From: RGDT01 sp964630925
Lineage (GTDB): Bacteria > Planctomycetota > Planctomycetia > Gemmatales > Gemmataceae
Assembly: GCA_964630925.1 (NCBI GenBank)
Contig: CAZVZK010000224.1
Coordinates: 1-12,202 of the forward strand
Direction of reading: 5' to 3'
DNA: 12,202 bases
Shown here: positions 1 through 7,215 of the stretch, one piece after another
Position numbering within the stretch: the stretch's first letter is position 1
Layout of the letters: each line of letters begins with the position of its first letter
The notes under the pieces: generated by a model
Told to the model about the DNA's origin: nothing
Database searches by the model: none
What the model saw: the letters and a program-made list of their open reading frames with translations, nothing else
Program-made: the position numbers and the translations under genes

Positions 1-89
1 GCCGTATCCTCCCTATTCCTATCAACGCCCGTTTCATTCACAACCTCTCACGCCACGAAGGGATAATTGACACCGAAAGGTAGAGCGGG

Positions 90-479
90 ATGGCGCGACG
101 AAAGCAGCTTGTTGGTTTCTTCCGAGAGCTGCCACACGGCTTTACTGCCGCGCCCAGCCTCCTCGACGCGGTCAACGCCACCGCGCACGAGGACGAACAG
201 CGGATCGCCAGGTATCTCAGGACGGGCACGCTCATCTGCCTGACGATGGGTCCTGGTGTCGATTTCCTCTCGCCGGTGAGAAAACTGATCGACTCGCCCA
301 GCCTGATGACCGACGGTGTCTGGGTATGGTCCAAGGATCTCGCGTACTACGTCGAGACATACCACGTCCGAATCCCCGAAGAACTGATGGATCGGATGCG
401 GAGTTGCGGCTGGACACCGCCGATTCCGTCTGAAGCTGATCTGGAGGTGCCGGCGCTCTGTGATTGCGAGCTCCGGTAA
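90..479 (+). CDS. Conserved-looking hypothetical protein, 129 aa
   Basis: I do not recognise the family and assign no function. The product is a soluble-looking acidic-to-neutral protein of 129 residues with no signal peptide or membrane segment. The N-terminus is basic (MARRKQ). The second half has a patterned aromatic stretch (DGVWVWSKDLAYYVETYHV, about residues 75-93) followed by RIPEELMDRMRSCGW, which reads like a folded domain rather than a chance frame. The ATG is preceded by GAAAGG at 75-80, a loose ribosome-binding site with 9-nt spacing. A tight hairpin follows the stop codon directly. Codon choice is somewhat less G/C-biased than in the large genes further on. It is probably monocistronic, because the next sequence downstream on this strand is a pseudogene. 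Confidence 0.7.
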   Translation: MARRKQLVGFFRELPHGFTAAPSLLDAVNATAHEDEQRIARYLRTGTLICLTMGPGVDFLSPVRKLIDSPSLMTDGVWVWSKDLAYYVETYHVRIPEELMDRMRSCGWTPPIPSEADLEVPALCDCELR

Positions 480-480
480 C

Positions 481-496
481 TCGGCCCTCGGGCCGA
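481..496 (+). terminator. Hairpin just after the 90-479 gene
   Basis: A 6-bp perfect stem (TCGGCC / GGCCGA) closes a CTCG tetraloop and starts two bases after the stop codon at 477-479. No T-tract follows, so this would be a weak intrinsic terminator or a 3'-end stabilising hairpin. The position directly after a gene supports a transcript-end role. Confidence 0.45.
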
Positions 497-513
497 ACCA
501 TCGCTCTTGAGGG

Positions 514-809
514 ATGTCTGGTGTTCGGGCATCGCATGGCGCGTGTTGCCCTGCCCACCGACACCAGGGCGAGAGCACGCCGCAAGAGCGCGAGATCCGG
601 GCGGACTTCGGGCGCGACACGATCACCGTCTACCAGGCGTACTCGCAGGCCATCGCGGATGCCCCCCGGTAAAGGCTGTTCACGTCGTCGGCGGGGTGGG
701 CCGGGCGGGTCGCGGCGCCAGTGCATCTCCAGTTGCCTCGGAGCGGACGCTGCGCGGGGCGCGGCTCCCGTACGGACGCATCCAGGTCGCGTTGAGCCGC
801 GGCCCAATC
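514..809 (+). pseudogene. Decayed DUF4291-family gene remnant
   Basis: The frame beginning at ATG 514 runs only to TAA 670-672 but contains REIRADFGRDTITVYQAYSQ (592-651) followed by AIADAP. This is very close to the start of DUF4291 proteins as I remember them (REIRA-YDD-TITVYQAYS-EIADAA). In the same frame past the stop, 706-732 reads RVAAPVHLQ. After an apparent one-base loss around 733-740 the next frame reads ERTLRGARLPYGRIQVALSR (741-800), which matches the C-terminal pattern of the family (PV-VQWDPER-L...LPYRSIQVGLSG). The family is usually about 190-200 aa, so the middle is missing. Visible lesions are an in-frame stop, a large internal deletion and a frameshift. The match is from memory of the family, not a search. 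Confidence 0.6.
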
Positions 810-829
810 CGACCTCCACTGAGAACGCC

Positions 830-3622
830 TCACCCCACGAACACGAACTCCTTCACGTTCATCAGCGAGTGGGCCAGGTCCGCCCACGCGTCGAACTCAT
901 CCTTGCCCGCGGCGGCGATGAACTCCACGCAAGCCTTCGACTCCTCCGCCGTCGGATAGCGCCCGAACGCCGCCAGGTACATCCGCTGCACCCGCGTCGT
1001 CGCCGCCGCCGGCGTCGCCAGGATCGTCTTCGCCCACCGCCGCGCCATCTGCTGTACGAACGGGTCGTTCAGCAGGATCAGCGACTGCGCCGGCACGTTC
1101 GACACGCTCCGCCGCCCCACGGTGGAGAACGGCGATGGCGTGTCGAACGCCAGCAGGAACGGCGACAGGAAATTCCGCCGCACCCCCAGGTAGATGCTCC
1201 GCCTCCCGTCCCCGTCGATGGGGCCGCTCGCCGGCCTGCCCCGGCCCTCGAGGAAGCTGGTCAGATGCACCGGCACGCTCGGCCCGTGCATCGTCGCGTC
1301 CAGGCGGCCCGACACCGCCAGGATCGTGTCGCGGATCGCCTCGCCGGGCAGGCGCCGCAGCATCGTCCGGTGCCACAGCCTGTTCTCCGGGTCCGCCTTG
1401 CTCGCCGCCGTCTCCGCGCTCGCCTGCCGGTAAGTCCGCGACAGCACCATCGCGCGGATGAGCTTCTTCAGCGACCACTTCTCCTTGATGAGCCGCCGCG
1501 CCAGATGGTCGAGCAGCTCGGGGTGCGTCGGCGCCTGCCCCATCACGCCGAAGTCGTCCACCGTGGGCACGATGCCACGCCCGAACAGGTGGTGCCACAG
1601 GCGGTTCACGATGACACGCGCCACCAGCGGCGTGCGTTCCGGGTCGGCCATCTGCCGCGCCAGCTCCAGCCGCCCGCTGCCCGTCGATGACAACGACGTG
1701 TCACCCGCGAGCGCCTCCAGGTAACGCCTCGGCACGAGCGCGCCGGCGGCCCTGGGGGAGCCGCGCACGAAGACGTGCTCGTCCAGCCCGGTGCCGTCCT
1801 GCATCGCCGGCGCCAGCCGCGACACGGCCACCACCTCGCCCTGCAACTTCTTCTCCGCGACGCGCCACGCCTCGAATAGCTTCGCGTCCAGCTCCGGCGC
1901 CTTCACGGCCTCCGGTGGTGGCGGGGGCGTCGTGGACTGCACGACACGGGCCACGGCGAAGTCGTCGCTCCCCGCCGTCAGCTCCAGGTGCGCCGGCTGG
2001 CCCTTGTACGGCGACAGGTCGAAGCTCACCCAGCGGTACGCCTTCGACGCGGGGAGGTTCTGCACGAGCCGCCCGTGTAGCGGGCCGGCCAGCATGACGT
2101 GCGACCCCACGCCGGCGTAGAGCCGGCCCGCCCCGCGGACGAGGGCGTACACACGCCCCTCGCCGATCTTGAACCCCGGCGTGCGGATGGTGCGTCCCGC
2201 ACGGTTCGCCCCCAGGGACCCCGGCTCCTGCTCGGTGCCCGGCGCGTACTTGAGGACGTTCCAGAACGGGTCGTACTCCGCGGCCGTCCGCTCGACCACT
2301 CGCCCGATCCGGTAGTCGCCGCCGAGGGCCGGGCCGGTGCCGAACGTCACGTCATCCGGCAGCCACTGGCCCGGCTTCAGGTCGGCGTAATCCACGATCA
2401 CGTCGCCGATCACCTTGTCCGCGCCCGGCCTGCCGACGGCGGGGAGGCCCTTCGCCTGCTCCTTGCGCAGGGCCTCCAGTTTCGCCAGCACCGCGCGGTT
2501 GCGCGACGCCCCGTCGATGCGCGCCTGCCGGTAATTGCTGCTCGTGAGGAAGCCGTAGAGGGCGTAATAGTCGCGCGTCGAGATGGCGTCGAACTTGTGG
2601 TCGTGGCAGCGGGCGCAGGCCACGGTCAGCCCGAGGAACGTCTTCGACATCACGTCGATGCGGTTGTCGAAGCGGTCGGCCTGGTCGCTGCGGATGTCCA
2701 CCGGCGAGTGGCACTCCTCGCCGAGGAACCAGAACCCCGAGCCGATGAGCGACTCGTTCGTGTCCGTCCTGGCGTCGATGCGCGGGTCGGGCAGGAGGTC
2801 GCCGGCGATGTGTTCGAGGACGAGGCGGTTGTACGGCACGTCGGCGTTGAGGGCGCGGATGATGTAGTCGCGGTACTGGTGGGCGTTGGGGATGGAGAAG
2901 TCGAACTCATGCCCGCGCGTCTCGGCGTAGCGGACGAGGTCGAGCCAGTGCCGCGCCCACTTCTCGCCGAACTGCTTGCTCGCCAGGAGCCTGTCCACGT
3001 AACCGGCGATGGTCGCCTCGGAGGCGCTGCCCAGGTCGGCGGGGGACGGCGGCAGCCCCACGAGGTCGAACGACAGCCGGCGGATGAGCGTGCGGGCCGG
3101 CGCGTCCGGCGCGGGGGTGACCTTCGCACCCTCCAGCCCGGCGAGGATGAACGAGTCGAGCGGGTCGCGGCCCCACTTGAGGTTCTTCACCTTCGGGAGG
3201 GCCGGCGAGGCGAGCGGCCTCCACGCCCAGTGCGCCTTCTTGCGGGCGGCGAGGTCGAACTTCTCCTCGGCCGCCGCCCCGCCCGAGCCGGGCCAGGGCG
3301 CGCCCATCTTCACCCATTGACGCAGGTCGGCGATCACGGCCGCCGGCAGCTTGCCGTCGGGCGGCATCTGCATCTCGGCGTTCTTGTACTCGACGGCCTC
3401 GATGAGGCGCGACCTGTCCGGCTCGCCGGGCACGGCGGCGGGCCCCAGCTCGCCGCCCTTGAGGAGGCCGGCCCGGCTGTCGAGCCGCAGCTTGCCCTTG
3501 GGCTTGCCCGTGGGCCCGTGGCACTTGTAACAGTGCGCCACGAGGACGGGTCGGACCTTCTTCTCGAAGAATTCGTCACCGGCGGGGTCCGCGGCGGGCA
3601 GGAGCAGGAGGAGTGGGAGCAT
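830..3622 (-). CDS. PSCyt1-PSCyt2-PSD1 (DUF1549/DUF1553) planctomycete cytochrome-like protein
   Basis: A 930-aa protein with the full three-domain planctomycete layout. A short hydrophobic N-terminus (MLPLLLLLPAA) suggests export, although it lacks the usual basic residues. The PSCyt1 c-type haem domain (about 17-110) has the CYKCH haem-binding motif at 31-35 and a likely distal ligand Met86 in MQMPP. The PSCyt2/DUF1549 domain (about 150-360) contains RRLSFDLVGLPPSP and a second CxxCH motif, CARCH, at 336-340. The C-terminal PSD1/DUF1553 domain (about 655-905) contains VNRLWHHLFGRGIV and LSRTYRQAS. Such proteins are thought to act in the planctomycete cell envelope; the substrate is unknown, though many lie near sulfatase or polysaccharide-degradation genes. 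They are commonly paired with a DUF1501 gene, which is absent here: downstream lies only the DUF4291 remnant. The start is the only in-frame ATG before an upstream stop. Confidence 0.93.
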   Translation of the reverse strand: MLPLLLLLPAADPAGDEFFEKKVRPVLVAHCYKCHGPTGKPKGKLRLDSRAGLLKGGELGPAAVPGEPDRSRLIEAVEYKNAEMQMPPDGKLPAAVIADLRQWVKMGAPWPGSGGAAAEEKFDLAARKKAHWAWRPLASPALPKVKNLKWGRDPLDSFILAGLEGAKVTPAPDAPARTLIRRLSFDLVGLPPSPADLGSASEATIAGYVDRLLASKQFGEKWARHWLDLVRYAETRGHEFDFSIPNAHQYRDYIIRALNADVPYNRLVLEHIAGDLLPDPRIDARTDTNESLIGSGFWFLGEECHSPVDIRSDQADRFDNRIDVMSKTFLGLTVACARCHDHKFDAISTRDYYALYGFLTSSNYRQARIDGASRNRAVLAKLEALRKEQAKGLPAVGRPGADKVIGDVIVDYADLKPGQWLPDDVTFGTGPALGGDYRIGRVVERTAAEYDPFWNVLKYAPGTEQEPGSLGANRAGRTIRTPGFKIGEGRVYALVRGAGRLYAGVGSHVMLAGPLHGRLVQNLPASKAYRWVSFDLSPYKGQPAHLELTAGSDDFAVARVVQSTTPPPPPEAVKAPELDAKLFEAWRVAEKKLQGEVVAVSRLAPAMQDGTGLDEHVFVRGSPRAAGALVPRRYLEALAGDTSLSSTGSGRLELARQMADPERTPLVARVIVNRLWHHLFGRGIVPTVDDFGVMGQAPTHPELLDHLARRLIKEKWSLKKLIRAMVLSRTYRQASAETAASKADPENRLWHRTMLRRLPGEAIRDTILAVSGRLDATMHGPSVPVHLTSFLEGRGRPASGPIDGDGRRSIYLGVRRNFLSPFLLAFDTPSPFSTVGRRSVSNVPAQSLILLNDPFVQQMARRWAKTILATPAAATTRVQRMYLAAFGRYPTAEESKACVEFIAAAGKDEFDAWADLAHSLMNVKEFVFVG

Positions 3623-3767
3623 CGGCGGCGCCTGGTGGGAGCGGGCACGGGTGGGATACCATCAGAGTACCGCCGGACTGGCCGGTTGTCAGCGGTGATT
3701 CACGCCGTCGGCGATGGCGGCCCCTTCGCCCGTCCGATAGGATGCATCCGCCACCGAGGACCGCGCC
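3623..3767. promoter_or_regulatory. Divergent intergenic region between the PSD1 and exonuclease genes
   Basis: These 145 bp separate two divergent start codons and must contain the promoters for both genes. On the plus strand TAGGAT (3738-3743) is a plausible -10 hexamer, 24 nt before the exonuclease ATG, but no good -35 lies at the right spacing. GAGGA at 3756-3760 is the exonuclease ribosome-binding site. I see no convincing -10/-35 pair for the minus-strand gene. Confidence 0.35.
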
Positions 3768-4337
3768 ATGCCCGAGGTCTACGTCAGCACCGACATCGAG
3801 GCCGACGGCCCCATCCCCGGCCCGCACTCCATGCTCTCCTTTGCCTCCGCCGCGTATCGCCCCGACAAGACGCTCGTCGGCACCTTCGAGGCCAACCTGA
3901 CCACCCTCTCTGGCGCCACGGGCGACCCGAAGACGATGGACTGGTGGGCGACGCAGCCCGAGGCGTGGGCCAAATGCCGTGAAGGCCAGCGCGACCCCGC
4001 CGAGGCCATGCCGGCCTACGTCGTCTGGCTCAAGGCCCTGCCCGGCAAGCCCGTCTTCGTCGGCTACCCGGCGGCCTACGACTTCCTGTTCGTCTACTGG
4101 TACCTCATCCGCTTCGCCGGCGAGAGCCCGTTCTCGCACTCCGCCCTCGACATCAAGACCTACGCCATGTGCCTCCTCGGCGGCGAGTACCGCGGGGCCA
4201 GCAAACGCAACATGCCGCAGGCGTGGTTCGATGACCTGCCGCACACCCACGTCGCCCTCGACGACGCCGTCGGGCAGGGGGCGCTCTTCTGCAACATGCT
4301 GGCCGAACGCGGGCGCGCCCGGCTCGGCAGCGCGTGA
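3768..4337 (+). CDS. DEDDh-type 3'-5' exonuclease (DnaQ/RNase H-like fold)
   Basis: A 189-aa protein with all five residues expected of a DEDDh exonuclease. The ExoI motif is STDIEADGP, with Asp9 and Glu11. The ExoII Asp105 lies in GYPAAYDFLFVYW. The ExoIII motif HVALDDA supplies His161 and Asp166 in HxxxxD spacing. These side chains would coordinate two divalent metal ions for hydrolysis of nucleotides from a 3' end. Whether the substrate is DNA or RNA cannot be read from the sequence. The size and single-domain form resemble stand-alone Rv2179c-like exoribonucleases (PF16473) more than polymerase proofreading subunits. GAGGA at 3756-3760, 7 nt before the ATG, supports the start. The gene diverges from the PSD1 gene and converges on the 4380-5024 gene. 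Confidence 0.85.
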   Translation: MPEVYVSTDIEADGPIPGPHSMLSFASAAYRPDKTLVGTFEANLTTLSGATGDPKTMDWWATQPEAWAKCREGQRDPAEAMPAYVVWLKALPGKPVFVGYPAAYDFLFVYWYLIRFAGESPFSHSALDIKTYAMCLLGGEYRGASKRNMPQAWFDDLPHTHVALDDAVGQGALFCNMLAERGRARLGSA

Positions 4338-4339
4338 GC

Positions 4340-4363
4340 GCCCGCCGATCACGCACGGCGGGC
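4340..4363. terminator. GC-rich hairpin between convergent genes
   Basis: An 8-bp perfect stem (GCCCGCCG / CGGCGGGC) with an 8-nt loop begins two bases after the exonuclease stop codon and lies 16 bp before the stop codon of the opposing gene. Its position in a 42-bp gap between converging genes suggests a bidirectional transcription stop. There is no T-tract on either side. Confidence 0.5.
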
Positions 4364-4379
4364 CGCTTGGCGGACGGCG

Positions 4380-5024
4380 CTAGCCGAACTCGACGGCGCA
4401 GCCCGTCAGGATGCTCGCGGTGAACGCCTCGTACATGGTCAGCCACACCTGACGCTCGATCCAGTACGGGGAGCCTCCCTCGTCCTCTTTTGCGATGGCC
4501 CGCGCCTGCGTGCCCGACAATTTGCCGGCCCGCAACTTGATGCCGATCAGGGGCGCGGCCTGGATCACCTCCGCCAGCGCCCGCTGGCTGGAGCCGAGGA
4601 GGCCACCGGCGAGTTTGTCCTTGTCGTCGATCAGCGGCTCGGGGAAATCGATGGGGACGTAATACCCCTCGCAGTCCGAGTGGCAGATGAAGTGTGAATC
4701 CATGAACACGGACAGTTCGCGGTCGATGCGGAGGTCCTCCGTGGGGTCCTCGCCCTCGGCCACGGGGCGGAATTCATCGGGGGCCTGGCGGGCGTAGGCG
4801 ACGGCGCGTCTCAGGTAGTGGATCCACGAGTACGGGAAGCCGCCCAGGCCGTGGCCCCTCGGCGGCATGCCCTTGGGCAGGCTCTCGGGCTCGACGTGCG
4901 CGGGGAGCTTGTTGGCCTTCAGGACGCGGTTGATCACCTTGAAATGCCTGCGGCTCGACGCGATCCACTCGGGATCGGCGTCGGGGCCCTGTGCCAGTAT
5001 GCCGATGCTGATCGAGAGCCCCAT
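4380..5024 (-). CDS. Conserved hypothetical protein with an HSDCEGYYVP motif, 214 aa
   Basis: The function is unknown. I chose ATG 5024 over the longer in-frame start at 5297 because a strong ribosome-binding site, GGAGG preceded by AAAA (5030-5038), sits 5 nt upstream. The longer version would also run through the divergent promoter region and into the acyl-CoA dehydrogenase gene. The protein begins MGLSISIGILAQ and has no signal peptide or membrane segment. Notable stretches are GGFPYSWIHYLRRAVAY (61-77) and ICHSDCEGYYVPIDFPEP (113-130). I recall this combination, a short hydrophobic start, a 'Y-x-x-L-H-Y-L-R-R' helix and 'HSD-x-x-GYY-x-P', from uncharacterised bacterial proteins. Cys and His residues in CHSDC could bind metal, but nothing shows this. 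Confidence 0.8.
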   Translation of the reverse strand: MGLSISIGILAQGPDADPEWIASSRRHFKVINRVLKANKLPAHVEPESLPKGMPPRGHGLGGFPYSWIHYLRRAVAYARQAPDEFRPVAEGEDPTEDLRIDRELSVFMDSHFICHSDCEGYYVPIDFPEPLIDDKDKLAGGLLGSSQRALAEVIQAAPLIGIKLRAGKLSGTQARAIAKEDEGGSPYWIERQVWLTMYEAFTASILTGCAVEFG

Positions 5025-5124
5025 GCCGGCCTCCTTTTCGCCACGGCCCACCTGACCCGAAGGAACGTCATACTTCACCTCGCCCCGTCCGTCCATCGGG
5101 CGGCCGACGTTCGGCGGAATCGGA

Positions 5125-5130
5125 TATAAT
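5125..5130 (+). promoter_or_regulatory. Perfect TATAAT -10 element upstream of the acyl-CoA dehydrogenase gene
   Basis: A consensus TATAAT lies 63 nt before the TTG start at 5194 in otherwise very GC-rich sequence. No good -35 hexamer is found 16-18 bp upstream, so activator help or an alternative sigma factor is possible. The reverse strand reads ATTATATCC here, so the same AT-rich island could also serve the divergent 4380-5024 gene. Confidence 0.45.
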
Positions 5131-5193
5131 GGAATCATCTGGGGCCAGCACGACGCGGCCTCGCACCTCTCCACGCCCGTCAGGAGCCTCCCC

Positions 5194-7104
5194 TTGAGCA
5201 CCGTCACCCCACCCGAACGGGAGCAGCAGTCGTTCGCCGAGACCGCGTTGCGCCTGGGCGGCAAGTCCGAGGACGAGGCCCGCCGCACCGGGGCCATCGA
5301 CCGCGCCGACGAGCAAGTCGAGAAGCTCTTCCAGCAGCGCTACCAGACCGTCAACAGCCCCATCCACAAGGCCGTCTGGGACGGCAAGGCGCCGCTCGAC
5401 CTCTTCCAGGCCGACCCGCAAGCGGCGTCTCACCCTAGCGACGCCGTGATGGAGAAGTCGCTCGCCGTCGTCCGCAAACACCGCGACGCAGGCACCGTCC
5501 TCGGCCCCGACGGCAAGGTGAGCAAGACAGTTCTGAGTGAGCTGGGCGAGGCCGGGTACTGGGGCCTGCTCATCGCGCCGGAGTACGGCGGCACGCTCGC
5601 GCCGTTCCCCCGCTTCACGCGCTTCATCACGAAGATGGCGACGCTCGACCCGATGATCGCTGGGCTGGCGTCGATCCACGGCTGCATCGGCGCCGTGGAC
5701 CCGCTGCGCACCTTCGGCAACGCCGAGCAGAAGGCCCGCTTCCTGCCGAGGCTGGCGTCCGGCGAGCGCCTGTCCGGCTTCGCCCTCACCGAGCCGGCCG
5801 CCGGCAGCGACCTGACGGCGCTGAAGACGACGGCCACGCTCGAAGGCGACAGCTACGTCCTCAACGGCGAGAAGCTGTTCATCACGAACGTCGTCCCCGG
5901 ACGCACCGCCGCCGTCGTGGCGCTGATCGACAAGAAGCCAGCGGTGCTGATCGTCGATCTGCCCGACCACGAGGACGACTCGTTCCGCATCGTGCCCTAC
6001 GGCCTGTACGCCCTGCGGCAGGCCCACAACAACGGCATCAAGTTTAAGGGCTTCCGCGTCCCGAAGGAGAACCTCCTCAAGCCGACGACGGGCGACGGCC
6101 TGACGGTGGCGTACCACGGCCTGAATTTGGGCCGGCTGTCGCTGTGCGCCAACGCCTCGGGGTGCATGCGGGTGATGTTGGCGAACATGCTCCCGTGGGC
6201 GGAGTTCCGCGTCACCTACGGCCAGCCCATCGCGCGGCGTGAGCTCGTGAAGCGGCGCATCGCGCGGCTGGCGGGGCTGATCGTGTCGAGCGACGCCCTG
6301 GCGGCGTGGGGCTCGTCGCTCATCGAGGCCGGCTACCGCGGCGAGATGGAGTGCATTATCGCCAAGATCTATGGCAGCGAGGCGCAGAAGGAAGCGGCCA
6401 TCGAGCTGTTCATGAAGACGCACGGCGGGCGTAGCTTCCTGAAGGGGCATCTGCTGGGCGACAACATCTTCGACTTCCTGGCCCCGTGCATCTACGAGGG
6501 CGAGGGCGAGGTGCTGGGGATGGCGTTCTTCAAGAGCCTGGTGAAGGAGCACGGCAAGGCGTACTTCGAGCCGATCGGCAAGGCCCTGGCGGCGAAGAAG
6601 ATCGACCCCAAGGCGTTCAACCCACTGTGGCCGCACCACGCCTGGGCGCTGCGTGGCGAGCTGATGAACTACGCCGGCTGGCGGATCGGGCAGATGTTCA
6701 CCTGGACCGACCGGCAGCGTGTCGAGGGGATGGACGGGCGGCTGCAGAAGCACGTCGATTTCGCGTTGTCGGCGTTCGGGCGGCACCGCATGGAGATCAG
6801 CGGGGCGATGGTGAAGCACCAGCTCAAACTGGCCGACCGCCAGTGCCGCATGGCCGAGCTGTCGCAGCGGGTACAGGACACGGTGACGATGCTGGTGACG
6901 GCGCTGTTCGCGCACCAGAGGCGCAACGAGGCGGTGACGCAGGCGGCGGACATCGCGTGCCAGGATCTGCGGCGGAAGCTGACGGGCGAGCGGGCGTCGG
7001 ACGCGTACTTCAAGGACGTGTCGAAGCTGGCGGACACGGTGCTGTCGGGCGGGTTCGAGGAGATCGCCGGCGTGCCGGCCGACGAGATCATGCAGAAGTA
7101 TTGA
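5194..7104 (+). CDS. Acyl-CoA dehydrogenase family protein, 636 aa
   Basis: FAD-dependent dehydrogenase expected to introduce a trans-2,3 double bond into an acyl-CoA, passing electrons to an electron-transfer flavoprotein. The core motifs are in order: LGEAGYWGLLIAPEYGG (about 116-132), the flavin/substrate segment GFALTEPAAGSDLTALK (about 195-211), LNGEKLFITN, and the C-terminal helical domain with THGGRSFLKG and IYEGEGEVLGM. Glu435 in YEGEGE sits where the catalytic base of medium-chain enzymes lies (YEGT). At 636 aa it is much longer than the typical 380-400 aa enzymes: it has about 85 extra N-terminal residues and about 200 C-terminal residues of mainly helical sequence, as in larger FadE-like forms. 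The start codon is TTG at 5194, supported by AGGAG 7-11 nt upstream and no suitable ATG. The last 28 codons are duplicated downstream at 8808-8894. Confidence 0.93.
   Translation: MSTVTPPEREQQSFAETALRLGGKSEDEARRTGAIDRADEQVEKLFQQRYQTVNSPIHKAVWDGKAPLDLFQADPQAASHPSDAVMEKSLAVVRKHRDAGTVLGPDGKVSKTVLSELGEAGYWGLLIAPEYGGTLAPFPRFTRFITKMATLDPMIAGLASIHGCIGAVDPLRTFGNAEQKARFLPRLASGERLSGFALTEPAAGSDLTALKTTATLEGDSYVLNGEKLFITNVVPGRTAAVVALIDKKPAVLIVDLPDHEDDSFRIVPYGLYALRQAHNNGIKFKGFRVPKENLLKPTTGDGLTVAYHGLNLGRLSLCANASGCMRVMLANMLPWAEFRVTYGQPIARRELVKRRIARLAGLIVSSDALAAWGSSLIEAGYRGEMECIIAKIYGSEAQKEAAIELFMKTHGGRSFLKGHLLGDNIFDFLAPCIYEGEGEVLGMAFFKSLVKEHGKAYFEPIGKALAAKKIDPKAFNPLWPHHAWALRGELMNYAGWRIGQMFTWTDRQRVEGMDGRLQKHVDFALSAFGRHRMEISGAMVKHQLKLADRQCRMAELSQRVQDTVTMLVTALFAHQRRNEAVTQAADIACQDLRRKLTGERASDAYFKDVSKLADTVLSGGFEEIAGVPADEIMQKY
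7018..7104 (+). repeat. Direct repeat copy 1: 3' end of the acyl-CoA dehydrogenase gene
   Basis: These 87 bp (28 codons plus stop) recur at 8808-8894 with six mismatches and no gaps. The final 37 bp (7069-7105 and 8859-8895), spanning the stop codon plus one base, are identical. Similarity ends just after the stop codon. Confidence 0.9.
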
Positions 7105-7127
7105 GGCAACCCCACCCCCCCAGCCCC

Positions 7128-7146
7128 CCTCCCCGAAGCGGAGAGG
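7128..7146 (+). terminator. Hairpin within a C-rich intergenic repeat-like segment
   Basis: CCTCCCC and GGAGAGG form a 7-bp stem with one C-A mismatch around a GAAGC loop, 23 nt after the acyl-CoA dehydrogenase stop codon. The surrounding 7111-7150 is a run of C blocks followed by GAAGCGGAGAGG. I recall this pattern as an abundant intergenic repeat in Gemmata-like genomes. It may act as a weak transcription stop; there is no T-tract. Confidence 0.4.
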
Positions 7147-7215
7147 TGGAGCCGAGCATCGTCGTGGCGCGGGATGATCACGTTGCTCGGCGGAGGCGCA
7201 GCGATCGGAGTTCTT

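Noticed and set aside
464..1690. 408-codon plus-strand open frame starting near the end of the first gene
   Set aside because: Mostly antisense to the PSD1 C-terminus with Arg/His-rich low-complexity sequence. The meaningful coding traces at its start belong to the DUF4291 remnant in other frames.
2099..3982. 627-codon plus-strand open frame opposite the PSD1 gene and into the exonuclease gene
   Set aside because: Low-complexity Arg/Val/Glu-rich translation with no motif; it overlaps two genes with clear domains in other frames.
5025..5297. Upstream extension of the 4380-5024 protein to an ATG at 5297
   Set aside because: It would cross the divergent promoter and overlap the acyl-CoA dehydrogenase start. 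A strong GGAGG site lies directly before ATG 5024.
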